This document shows, piece after piece, positions 1 to 13,003 of a DNA stretch of 64,000 nucleotides. Location: NCBI GenBank assembly GCA_907164885.2, contig OU015496.1:139516034-139580033 (forward strand), given 5' to 3'. Every line of letters begins with the position of its first letter. Position 1 is the first letter of the stretch. Source of the stretch: Dolomedes plantarius (lineage: Eukaryota; Arthropoda; Arachnida; Araneae; Dolomedidae). The translations under genes and the position numbers were made by a program. The notes under the pieces were generated by a model. It saw nothing but the letters and a program-made list of their open reading frames with translations. It searched no databases and was not told the origin of the DNA.

Positions 1-175
1 TCGAGTTTCAAATGGTCTTGACGCGTTAATTTTAAGAAGCATAGTAGAATGTCATAAGAAATTGCTTCAGTGCTGGTATAAGTTTGCCAACATGTTACAG
101 GGATGAGCTTTTCTGTTCAATATGCTAACTCAGAGGCAAATAATTGGAGAAGATCAAATATGAATTAATTTTTAG

Positions 176-260
176 AGAGGTGATGTATATATTTTAATGA
201 AATATGTACATCATTAAAATATATACATCACCTCTCCTTTGATGTATATATTTTAATGAA
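176..260. repeat. Short perfect hairpin plus a third copy of its arm
   Basis: Two 25-bp arms (176-200 and 211-235) are perfect reverse complements around a 10-nt loop. Most of the arm occurs again in direct orientation at 240-260. The arms contain the string gatgtatatattttaatga. There are no coding features. It may be a fragment of a fold-back element or a local duplication; the sequence does not say which. Confidence 0.85.
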
Positions 261-2834
261 AATTAAACAAGAAGTTAACCATAATCCTTTTCAATAAGAA
301 CTGAAACGTATTATTTACTAAATACTCATTCTATCGATGAGTTAAAAAGAAAAAAAATACTGGACAAGATGCCCAGTATTCTTTTAGTCCATTTAGTATT
401 TTTTACACCAGTTTTATCAACAGATGGGAAAACAAAATGAAAGTTATGAACACTATTTTACTTGGAAAAATAACAGTTAAAAGTAAGTCAAATATTGTCC
501 GGTAAATAAGGATGAGAACAAAATTTCATTTAATAATCATTGTAATATCTTACTCAATTTCTCTTTTTAACAGTTTTTGATTTTAAGGCAGTTTAATTAC
601 AGTGCTAATGAAGAAAAAGCTTGATGGTATAAAATGAAGAAAACAGTAAATATTCCTTCAAAATTCTCGCTTTGACTAATTGTTGCAAACATATAAATAA
701 ATAAATAGGTCGTTCATGTTTTAACAATTGAATAATATAATCTAAAATAAACGGTGTAATTAAACAACTTGTTAATTATTGCCATCAACGATTGCTTTGT
801 TGAAAGACGTTTTATTGAAATTACTCTCAACATTGAAATGGCTTCATATATTTAATTAATTTCTCATTTGGATAAAACAATATCTCAGCGCACATCCAAT
901 ATACTTAGTTAATATACTTTGTCGATAGAAGTTACGAACTAAATCTGTATTCACTTTGTTTCATCAAAATGATTTTTTTTAAATTAGGGGAAACCACTTA
1001 AAATTAAATCTTAATCCTTTCTTTTAATTGAAAAATAATAAAGCGTAATTGATTTAAAATATTTTCAGCGCATGCACTTTTACTTTCAGGAAATTTTCAA
1101 TTGTTTACAAAAAAAAATATATATATATAAATATATGTGCATTTTGATAAATCAGAAACCATTTGTAAATTATTTTTCAGAATTAAAAAAATTCATTTAA
1201 GTTATGCATGGGAAAATAAAGTATTACTAAGAACACACTCGAAATAAATTCCATTTATATGTTGAAATAACATAAATTTAGGCTATATCATTCGGAAATA
1301 ACTTATCCTTAAATAAGAACTAAATAAATTTGACTTCATGTGTGTATACGTGATATAGAATATGGAGTTAAAAAAAGAAACTCAATATATTACAATCATA
1401 TATCAATAAACACGTATGTTTCTTTAAATAAATCTTGAATCGAGTTAATCTTAAAATGCAAGGGAGAAAAATCAAACTGGTTAAGTTATTGCATAAGGAT
1501 AAAAAAAACTCTTACTAAAGTCCTGACATGTGGGAAGAAAGGTAAAAGACTAATTTATTGTTTATTTTCTTTCGAAACTGATGCCAGCAGGTAGATAATC
1601 AATAATGCATAATTTGAAATCATCGTATCATTAATTAGGAAATCAAGAGTATTTGTTTAACCTTTCCGCCATGCTCCCTGAAATCCGCAAAATTTCACAA
1701 ATGCACAAGATTTTTATAAAGTGTCTTTGAGTGCTCAGGGGATCTTTGTCGAGAATCTTTAAGTTTAATGCTGATATCTCACTTGGAGATAAATTCAACA
1801 GGTAATCAGAATGCGATAATTCTTTTCAATGCGTTTCAACCAGACAATCAAAGGCGTTTCAACCAGATTATAAACAAGCCAAAGTGATTGTAAAGAGATG
1901 CTACCAGAAGTTTGAAGACGTAGAAACTGTTGTTGGCGTCTTAGTAAGTGCCACGTCAACTTTCTTCATAGAGTTGGGGAGGATTGATTATGATGGTAGT
2001 TATGATTATTATTGTATCACTTGCCTAAGCCAAACATCCCTGCTGTGAGTGTGAAACGACCCGGTTTGCTCATCGTTCCCTGACGAAAGATGACAGCAAA
2101 TTTACGATTTGGAGAGATGAAACACGCTACTTACTTTATTGCTGTCATAAATATGTTGCGGTGTAAACAGAGCCAAAATACTGGTTTATACCGTGTTTAT
2201 TTGTCGAGCTTAGTAAGCACGGGAAGGGGGGGATCTGGAATTCTGTGAGATTTTTCAACAAGAGGGAGCTTGGCCATTTGATGACTCATGACAGAATAAT
2301 GAAATTCGGATCGTGCTGGGACATTTTATACTATTAACCCCTCATTACACTGCCATAGTATCAACCCTGTATTCTTGATTTTTCATTGATTACATTAATG
2401 ACTGTTTTCGACACTTGATATTTTGAAAACTTGATACTTTGAAGACTTGATATTTTAAAAACTAGAAAAATTGAACTTCAGTTAGGTCGCTGCAGAGGTT
2501 ACTATGTGAGAAACCTGTAGGTTAATTTTGATAATTGCGTTAGAATATTACAAGATTCAACTGGATACTTATTTTGGCAATACCTATACTACAATATTGC
2601 TTTAAGCTTCTTATATTTCGACATCATTGAGGGTTTTGGTTAAAAAAAACTCCTCCTCTTTTGTGAAAGAAAAGAAAAACGACATTCTACTCAGCGGTAT
2701 CTTTATGTTCTCGTGAATGAATTGATTAAGATTCTAAATATTCAAACTCCATATTTAGATGCCTAATGAACCAAATAATGTCAATTGAATAACACTTTAG
2801 AACTAAAAAAATTAATAAGCATTACTATTTAAAA
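261..2834. other. AT-rich non-coding stretch
   Basis: No ORF, RNA gene or complete transposon is recognisable. There is a short (AT)n run at about 1116-1131. The part at 2040-2240 is more base-balanced than its surroundings and has motif-like strings (tgctgtcataaata, gtgtaaacag) that could be a small conserved non-coding element. That is a weak impression only. Confidence 0.4.
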
Positions 2835-3167
2835 AAGGGGCTCTCGGTGCTGAGGGTGCTCGGATTGAATCCCAACAAGCGCCATTAAAATACCCCCCTG
2901 TCTAGGTTGGATATGAGCTCTTCAAATCCATAGACCGGATAGTCCCTCTATGCGGTCAGAGAAGGTGGAAGAGGGTATGATCCCCCAAGAGGCCGACTCT
3001 GGGGTTGCTCGGTCAAAATTGCGGTGGCACTTGGCTAAATCGGACTCCGACCCTTGCAAACCGGATTATAAACCAGAGTCTCACCCCTCAGCCCGCTTAC
3101 CTATCTGGACCTTGTCAGGAATAAATTAGGCCAGGGGGCATTAGAAGCAACAACAACAACAACAACT
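2835..3167 (+). repeat. SINE with (CAA)n tail
   Basis: A sharply GC-rich ~330-bp block in AT-rich DNA ends in a (CAA)n simple-repeat tail at about 3147-3167. Near its 5' end, 2862-2873 (ggattgaatccc) resembles the pol III B box GGTTCGANTCC. There is no ORF. Composition, length, B-box position and tail together fit a tRNA-derived SINE, possibly missing its 5'-most A box. I see no second copy of this family in the window, so the ends are approximate. Confidence 0.65.
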
Positions 3168-4545
3168 TCAAAAACAGTGACAAATAAACAGTCATCATGG
3201 AGAAGAAATTTTTATAATGATTGATTATAGTAAAAACATTTTAAGTTTTAAGTTATTACCCTTACCAACACTTATTATGAGTAAAAATCACATAACCTGT
3301 TAAGTCTGATGAACATAACGAAATATGATTGTTTATGGCAAATTGAGTGAAAAAGATTCTTCGTGTCCTTTTAAATATTTAATCCAAGTAAATTTTCTTC
3401 AAATCATTGCTGATGAACTTGAGATAAACTTTTTTTACATCGTCTAATTACGCATTTCCATGCTGTTGTGTCCTAGATGAATTTCATTATTGATACATTT
3501 AGTATAAATATATGTTACAGAAGGAGTAACAACAGAAAAAAATTTGGATTATTTGAGTCAAACGGGTCAGTTATTTTTCCTCTAATAGACTGTATCTAGG
3601 TATTTCTAAAGTAAATACTAGAAAAGCTTTCATGCTGTTTCTTATGCATTGTTGTGTGTATATAAGGTGGGACATCTACAATGTATATAAAAAGACGAAA
3701 ACGAATAGCAACAATATTCTCCAGGCATTAATATTTTCATATAAATATATTAACTCCGACTTCATGTATAATATTCACTCTGGTGGTCGTGCTTCATTCT
3801 GCAAACTGCATAACACGTACCAACCACATCTTCAAAAAGTCCTTCTTTTTGCTGTGTTCCATTGAGATAATTGGGTTTCTCCAGAGAGTGTCATTAGATG
3901 CGATTTAGCAAGACAGACATCAGCTACATTTAATTTCTAGCTTAGCGCAAATTAGAATCGAACATAGTGAGAGGAATGATCCGTCTTCCGGGCTGCGAAA
4001 AGCTCATAACTTGACATAACTTTTCTGTAGCTTGAGGATGGACACTGATTCTCTAATACTGGATCTCTGGTTACCTCTTTACTGTTGAATCAGTTGTGAG
4101 AATATAGGTATTCTTACATTCCCGCATCAAGCGAAAAGAGTGGTAATATTCTTGTTTTCCCTCTTTTCAAGTGTTTAAATAGCTTTTATATTCATACGTT
4201 CACGTTTCCTTTGATAAAGTGGCTCAACAGTACGAAAGATTAGGGTAATAACTCTCTACAAGAGTATAAATAATCACTAAAGAATGATGAATACAGTTCT
4301 TCCCATTAACCTTTCTCATCACGAGACAGGTAACGCATCCTCCAGAGATGTGCTTTCTCCCCTAAGAGGCTTTTTCTAGTTGCACAAATGCTCTCGCGAC
4401 TGATATGTTATAGGAGTAATTCATTCCCATTTATTATGAAACCTTAGAGACAACCTAGTAAAGTTAAGTTTTCCTCATTGCAGGCAAACAAAAATGTTGC
4501 ATCAAAAACAAAGATGATATTTCTCGTCTAATTTAATGGATCTCA
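3168..4545. other. AT-rich non-coding stretch
   Basis: Nothing recognisable. The longest open frame (3632-3865, 77 codons) has no familiar domain and AT-driven composition; I read it as chance. Confidence 0.4.
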
Positions 4546-5297
4546 GGAGTCTTACTTTTTCACTGAAGATGCAATTGAGCATTCTGTCACATTTAATTTT
4601 ATTTCTCATTCCCTATAAAACATAAATGCATAAAATTTTGCCACTGACAGCTTAATATATGATCTATGTAGCATAATTATTTCAATATTCTACAACTGGT
4701 ATTTTAATAAATTTTTAATTTTTAATTTTGATTAAAATTTTAAAATTGTGTTTTGGCTTGCATCCATTGCGCGCAAGACTGCAGCAAAATTCTTGGTTCT
4801 AGAGTCCCAAATAATATTGATAATGATGTAAAACTGATGTATATTTGACATAAACTCCATTTTTAAGCAATTAAAAGCTAAAAATTACTTAAAATTAACA
4901 TTTTTTTGATTAAAAATGCATTTTTTTTCAAATTTTTTAATTTTAAATTAAAATATAAGTTTTTAATTGCTTAAAAATGGAAAATGCGTTAAATATACAT
5001 TAGTTTTACATCATTATCAATATTATTTGGGACTCTAGAGCCAGCAGTTTTGCTGCAATCTTGCCCGCAATGGATGCAAACCAAAACACAATTTTAAAAT
5101 TTTCATCAAAATTAAAAATTATAAATTAATTAAAATACAAGTTTTAGAATATTAAATAATTATGGTACATAGAATATATATTAATCTGTCAGTGGAAAAA
5201 ATTTTATGTACTTATGTTTTATAGGGAATAAGAAATAAAATTAAATGTGACATGATGCTCAATTGCACCTTCAGTGAAAAAGTAAAACTCACAAGAC
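4546..5297. repeat. Long fold-back palindrome, ~370-bp arms
   Basis: The left arm (about 4546-4915) is the reverse complement of the right arm (about 4925-5297), with a few per cent mismatches, small indels and almost no spacer. Matching landmarks are ttcactgaagatgcaattga on the left against its complement near 5260-5280, and gcatccattgcgcgcaag at 4760 against cttgcccgcaatggatgc at 5060. There is no ORF. It resembles a fold-back or MITE-type DNA element. I could not define a target-site duplication, so the class is unassigned. Transcription through it would give a long hairpin RNA. Confidence 0.85.
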
Positions 5298-5836
5298 CCC
5301 TACTTTAAAGAATTCTGGTGAAGAATGGTCAGCCACTATTAAGTCATTACAACAAGTATCACTTAATACTCTTAAACCGACTGAGAAACATGTCCCGACT
5401 ACCAGGTGATTAATTTTAGTTTTTGCAATACTGTTCACATATTTTACTGCTAGCTAATCATTCTGCTAATTTTAGTCCTTCCCAATTCATTTTTCAGGAT
5501 GATGCAATGTAAGCACGAGCAGAGTATAAATATTTCTTTAAGACTGAGAAAGTTTTTTTTTTATTTTTTCACGAAGCTAAATATATCTCCTCTTCAAGAA
5601 TAATATCATATTATATATTGGTTTATTATAATAGAAGATGGTAATTTGTGACCTGCATTAATTTCAGTCACTCATTAGTTTGCACTAAATCAATAAAATT
5701 TATTTGAATTTGAAACATATGGTTTAAAACGGAATTTTGAATTTAAAACGTTAACCAAATTATGACCGTAAAACTGAAAAATCATTCATAGATGTTTACT
5801 TGGGTACATAAACAAAAAACAGTGAAGAGAAATACA

Positions 5837-7749
<1,913 letters not shown>

Positions 7750-7976
7750 TTTTTTTTATAATGCGGTAGGACCATGACTCTGATGGTAAGTACATCTCTA
7801 ACATTATCCCATAAAGATGTGCGAAGTGTTACTGGCTACCTTATTATGGGAGCACCATTCAGGAGAGCCAGCATTGCTCCCTATGAGGGATACGACACGG
7901 GAACGACAAAGCCTTATTCAGGATTCGAACCCACCCAAGCTGAGAACGTTAACCACTATACTATGTGGGCGACCCT
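7750..7976 (-). repeat. tRNA-derived SINE (copy 1)
   Basis: Read on the minus strand, the element starts near 7976 with a tRNA-like head. The A box tagtatagtgg lies at 7953-7963 and fits TRGYNNANNGG. The B box ggttcgaatcc lies at 7921-7931 and fits the pol III consensus exactly. The body that follows contains tccctcatagggagcaatgc and is shared with the copy at 60.66 kb. The 3' limit near an A-rich run at about 7750 is approximate. The tRNA type was not determined. Confidence 0.8.
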
Positions 7977-8029
7977 TCTGACTTTTTTTATTTTCGAATG
8001 ACTTTATCCAGATTAAAAAGAAATCTGTA

Positions 8030-8132
8030 TAAAATAATTTATTTACGAGCACTACTTGCTTGTTTACAAAACGGACCATCTTAACATATTGTTGATCATA
8101 TACTGTTAAATTTACATAACCTTTATTCCCAT
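8030..8132 (+). repeat. Left arm of a 103-bp inverted repeat pair
   Basis: This 103-bp segment is the reverse complement of 10525-10627 with one mismatch (tttAcat against tttGcat). Inside it, TTAA at 8081-8084 is followed by catattgttgatca, which resembles the tips of the TTAA-flanked miniature elements at 30.6, 49.0 and 53.4 kb. The match extends about 50 bp outward past the TTAA, so this is not a simple terminal repeat. Confidence 0.9.
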
Positions 8133-8399
8133 CTGCGTTATCCGATTCAGTAAAATATGAATGTTCTTATAAATCAATAAAAATTACGATGGTATGGTTT
8201 TTAGGAAACTATTATGTTACAAATGTAACGCGTGCACAAGATATATTTGTGTTTATTTATTTTTTACTTGTGAAGATTAACCAAACGAAAGATGCATACT
8301 GGAGTAAAAAAAAATGATGATAATTTAGATCTTTGATAGGCTCATTTTTTCCCGCTCACACAATAAAGACTAAAAACTCTACAAGAAGTGTTACGTGAT

Positions 8400-8577
8400 T
8401 TCAGGTGCCTTTTGTGATAGTATAAGAGTAGGGTAACCTATTCGCTATCTGGAAATCTAATCCAGAGGGGAACGACATGCAAACGACCAAGACTTATTGG
8501 GGGTTTGAGTCCAAGCCCTCTTTGGGGAAGCTCAGAATGCTAACCACTATATACTATGAGTGGGCGGCTGTTCAAGG
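8400..8577 (-). repeat. tRNA-derived SINE (copy 2, diverged)
   Basis: On the minus strand the head near 8577 reads gccgcccactcatagtatatagtggtt, shown here only as a landmark in two parts: gccgcccactcatag followed by tatatagtggtt. It matches the A-box region of the 7.75-7.98 kb SINE. The B box is decayed (ggactcaaaccc). The copy is more diverged than copy 1 and its 3' end is approximate. Confidence 0.65.
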
Positions 8578-10524
8578 CAAGTTCACTTTAAGATTTTTTG
8601 CAGGACTTCAAACACTTCTCAGTATACAAACAACAGGAAAAAGCAATAGAAACACCGAAAGTTGATGAATAGTGGGGTAGTTAAAAGTTATTGATGAAAT
8701 CTATTATATTGGTAGAAATAGAAAATCCAGTGGTTATCAAAATAAGCGAAATCAAACTGCAAAATTTCAAGAGGAAATATGAAAAAAGAAAAGAGATATG
8801 AAAAAAGAAGGACATTTTTATCCTTTTGCCTGCAATTGGTTATAAAGTCTACGAATATGGCATTACATTTTAATTACACAGGTACAATTTCAAACCCTCT
8901 TTTTACCACAAGGAGGGATGAATGACAAATAAATTACGTTATTATAAGCAGCAATCTGATGAACTTGAATTCCACTCATAGAAATCATATTCCCAAAACA
9001 TATATGATTTGTTCAATAGAATATAAACTAATAATACATCTCAAAGTATCGAAAGAAGATTTAAAGTAAATGATTAAATCTGTTTTAAAAGTTATTAGCT
9101 TTAAAGCAATTAAATTATATAACCACTGATAATTAAACTAGTGTTCCTAAAAACAAAAACAAAAAAAATTAACGAAGACTAAAGATTTAAAAAAAAAATC
9201 CGATTTCAAATCTTTTCTAAAACATTGGTGCTCTGTTGAATTCTTCCGATTCAAGATTTAGAGAAACTTTTTTTTTTCTTACGATGAAAAACGCATTTCC
9301 TTTTCTATTTTTTTCCCTCCTTCAATGTTTATCTAATCTCTTGGTGCCTCACCTGATTGCAATTTTATGTTGACAACTTTGGTATTTTATATTTGAGAAT
9401 GTTTTGAGGAAGAAAAGAGCGCATAATCATTTATTGTTTAGCGATTTCATTCTTTGTTATGAGAAAAAAAATTCTCTTTATTTTTCCAGTCTAAAAAAAA
9501 ATTACAATATTTCAGTGTTTTACTTTGCTGCTTTTGAGACGCCATGAAAAAAAGTATATATCGATCACAGGGTAATTGGGAGAGAATTTTTCTTAATTTT
9601 CTTAAGTTTTTATGAACTTTGGGAAGAGGAAATATATGATGTTATGTTTTCCGTACATTTGTTTTTATGTAACTGCTGTTCGTGAATAGATGATAATGTG
9701 AAAACGAATAAATGTGCTACTTTAGATTGCCAAAAGGCTTGAATCGGTGTAATTTTTTTTAAATGAAAGAATGCATGTAAGTGATTTAGAATTTTAATAC
9801 AATGTTATTTGAAAAGAAATGATTTAAAGAAGGTAGACACATAGATAACAATAAAATATAAACATTGTTCTATCAAATTATTTCGACACTTTTTTTTCTG
9901 TAATAAGAAATGATAGATAGTAAAAACAAATACACATATTGTTTCAGAATTTTTCAACATTATCATAGATTTCGTAAGAAAAAAAAATACATGATCAAAG
10001 AAAGTTATACTGTTTCTTTCTTTTTTTTAGTGGGAGATAGAGTATTGTAATTTCTCCGGTCTTGATTTTCAGAAATCTAGAAATCATCGACTCAGAAAGA
10101 ATGCAACCACGTCGTTTTTCAAGAAAGAATAATGTTGATTGCTTATTTGTGTCAGTTTCTTATCAACATATCCCAAGCTACATAAAACAGCAGTTTTAAC
10201 TGTTTCCTATTCAGAAATTACACAGTTTCTCTTAGAAGTAAGAATTATGAATACATAATTTAAGGCAGGGTAATGATTTGAATAAAGATGAAAATTATAT
10301 GTACATCTCCTTTACAACAATGAATAAAAATAATGCACTGTTTACATGAAATTTATGGGAATAATAAACTTATATAATTCCCCTTCTTACATGTTAGTGT
10401 GGATTTAAACACATTGCTTAGACGGGAGACTAGGATCAACATCTTTTGTTTCCGACGTGATTTGGGGCGGATGCCGTCAACTCATTGTTATGTATATATG
10501 TCATGTATTCATTTTCAATGATGT
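8578..10524. other. AT-rich stretch between the two inverted-repeat arms
   Basis: There is no ORF longer than about 60 codons and no internal repeat I recognise. If the flanking arms are the ends of one element, this is its core, without coding capacity. If they are two separate insertions, it is ordinary background. Confidence 0.4.
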
Positions 10525-10627
10525 ATGGGAATAAAGGTTATGCAAATTTAACAGTATATGATCAACAATATGTTAAGATGGTCCGTTTTGTAAACAAGCA
10601 AGTAGTGCTCGTAAATAAATTATTTTA
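10525..10627 (-). repeat. Right arm of the 103-bp inverted repeat pair
   Basis: Reverse complement of 8030-8132 with one mismatch. The corresponding TTAA is at 10573-10576. The two arms are 2392 bp apart. Confidence 0.9.
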
Positions 10628-10701
10628 ATGAAATTACATTTAGACTTGTTTTGGGCAATTACATATATGTATAAGATCCTCAAAAAGTTTTAAGATTATA
10701 C

Positions 10702-10837
<136 letters not shown>

Positions 10838-12945
10838 TTTCAGTGCATCTCTTCCATTTACCTCAAGCTTGTTTTATCTACGTCAAGCAGTAAAATCAAA
10901 CTAATCCCTTCCATGAACACCATCGCTGTCAGCAAGTTAATGTTTAATTGGTTTACGTTAATGGGATCAATCAATGTCCTCTATGGAAAAGAATTTTTTG
11001 ATCAAGTGATGACTGAACTGTTTAACACTTCGCTGCATTGCTTTCAGTGTGCGGCTGCAGTTTGAATCATTCAGTCGGATTGTATTCAATCTTGATAAAA
11101 GAACGATTATGTGAAGTCTCTTTTTTTATGAACATGTGGGTACATCAACCAGACATCTATATCTTAATCCTCTTTTACTGCGTTTTACACTGTACAAATG
11201 AATATTTCCATGTTGTCTTATTTCTGTGTGCTGACAATGTCTTTCTCTGCAGGAGGGGCAGATTCCTTCTACATATTTATTCTCTATGGTTAAAAAATAA
11301 GAGAAAACCGGAGCAATTTTATTTTAACATTGTACAGTGGTCCAGGATTACTGTGAATTTAAGACTTTTAGTTTGTAGATGGTTCTTTCACATCGATATC
11401 GACCATTCAGTTCCTATTCCCCTTGTAAGTTTGGTCCGTATTGTAAAACACACACAATATCAACAGAATTCAACTTTTTAAAAAATACGTAATCTTAAGT
11501 TAAAAACACTTAACAGATGTTAAGGGGGGAAAAGTAACACTAAATTCAAGTTTTAATATTTTCCCGTTTTCTCTCATCTCCGGTTTTTCTTTCTTGAGAG
11601 GAAAAGATAAATATTCTAGGTGTTTAGACCACGTTCTACAATTTTTCCAATATCAATTACTATTTCCTTTCATAGATATATATTTTTTAATATTAAAACA
11701 ATACAAAATCGAGTTTGAAGTATCTTTTATTCTATACATCAATTTCCGGATAGTTTTCCATGAGTAACATAGTTCCATTTAGCTCTTGAAATGTGAGAAA
11801 ATATGATGTAAATTGAACTCACATTACTTGGTGGCGCAATGGTTATAATCCCATCACCGATTTTAAATTTGTGCACTTAAGTATTAGAAATTAAGAGCAG
11901 ACATATCCAGGCACGATTCAAAAAACAAGGAAGAAAACCATGTGTCTCCTAATCAAATACAAATCATGCTGTGGGAAGCTTTACCACAGCCCATAGTCTT
12001 CTTTGACATTTCGAAGAGAGACCGACAAAAGTGGATCATGTTGGCATAACATAAGTGAATAAAATTTGGATGTTCATATATATATAGAGAAAGCACCGTC
12101 CACATATTTCCGATTTATAGCGAGTTTTCCTTTTAATGTTATAATAAATTTTCACTTTAGTTTTCACTTTGATATCATACAAAAGTGGAACATCCCCCAC
12201 TCGTGATATTTCCCTGACGGAAAACTTTTATCAAGTTGTTATCGCTCCATACTTTCCCTCAATAATGGCATCTATATGCCCTAACTAGGGATACGTAATT
12301 TTCGTATTTACGAAATAGATGCGAATAAATGCGGAATTTGCCGATATGAACGAATAAATGCGAAAATTATTTCTTTACTACTTTTCGGCGAAAACTCTTT
12401 GATAAACGGTTTTTTAAGCGAAATTAGGTAATAATAGTAATAATATATTAACATAATTGTTTAACTAAGACCATCCGAGGTCAATAACTGAAAAATCTCA
12501 CTCTCCTTTGGATTAGTTCCGAATTTCACCTGGACAGTTTGTCCGTACCGGAGTCGAAATTAAATATCTAACTGTAAAAATCCACCATCACGGTTTGTGG
12601 AGCAATTTTGTAGATTTAAGAACGTCTTTTGAGCACCAAAGTCAAGGGTATTTCACCTACTTACAGTAGTAGTCAACCAAGAGACTCCTGTTGATGTTAT
12701 ACAGATTTTAATTGCAACGAAATGCTGCTGCCTTAATTTTGCAAAGGCAGATATACAAAACTTCTATAGTCCCGTTAACAGAGTAGATGCTGAGATATTT
12801 TAGCATGTACAACATATTAATTAATGACATAAGGCAAAGACTTAAGTAACAAAAGTGGAAACTACTACAATGCTAGCTTTTAACTAAGAATTTTGATACT
12901 TACCTATCAAAGTAAGTAAAATTGTAATTTTGTCGAAAATTTTGA

Positions 12946-12948
<3 letters not shown>
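10838..12948. other. Non-coding stretch with a tRNA-like SINE head fragment
   Basis: At about 11831-11841 the string tggcgcaatgg fits the pol III A-box consensus TRGYNNANNGG. It starts a short less AT-rich segment (to about 11870) that may be a SINE head. No B box is visible. The 147-codon frame at 11038-11481 is Cys/Phe/Leu-rich, matches no family I know, and is probably chance. Confidence 0.35.

Positions 12949-13000
<52 letters not shown>
12949..13000. repeat. (TA)n microsatellite
   Basis: Uninterrupted TA dinucleotides of about 52 bp. Confidence 0.97.

Positions 13001-13003
<3 letters not shown>

Noticed and set aside
11038..11481. 147-codon ORF
   Set aside because: No recognisable domain, no promoter or splice context, and composition expected of random AT-rich DNA.
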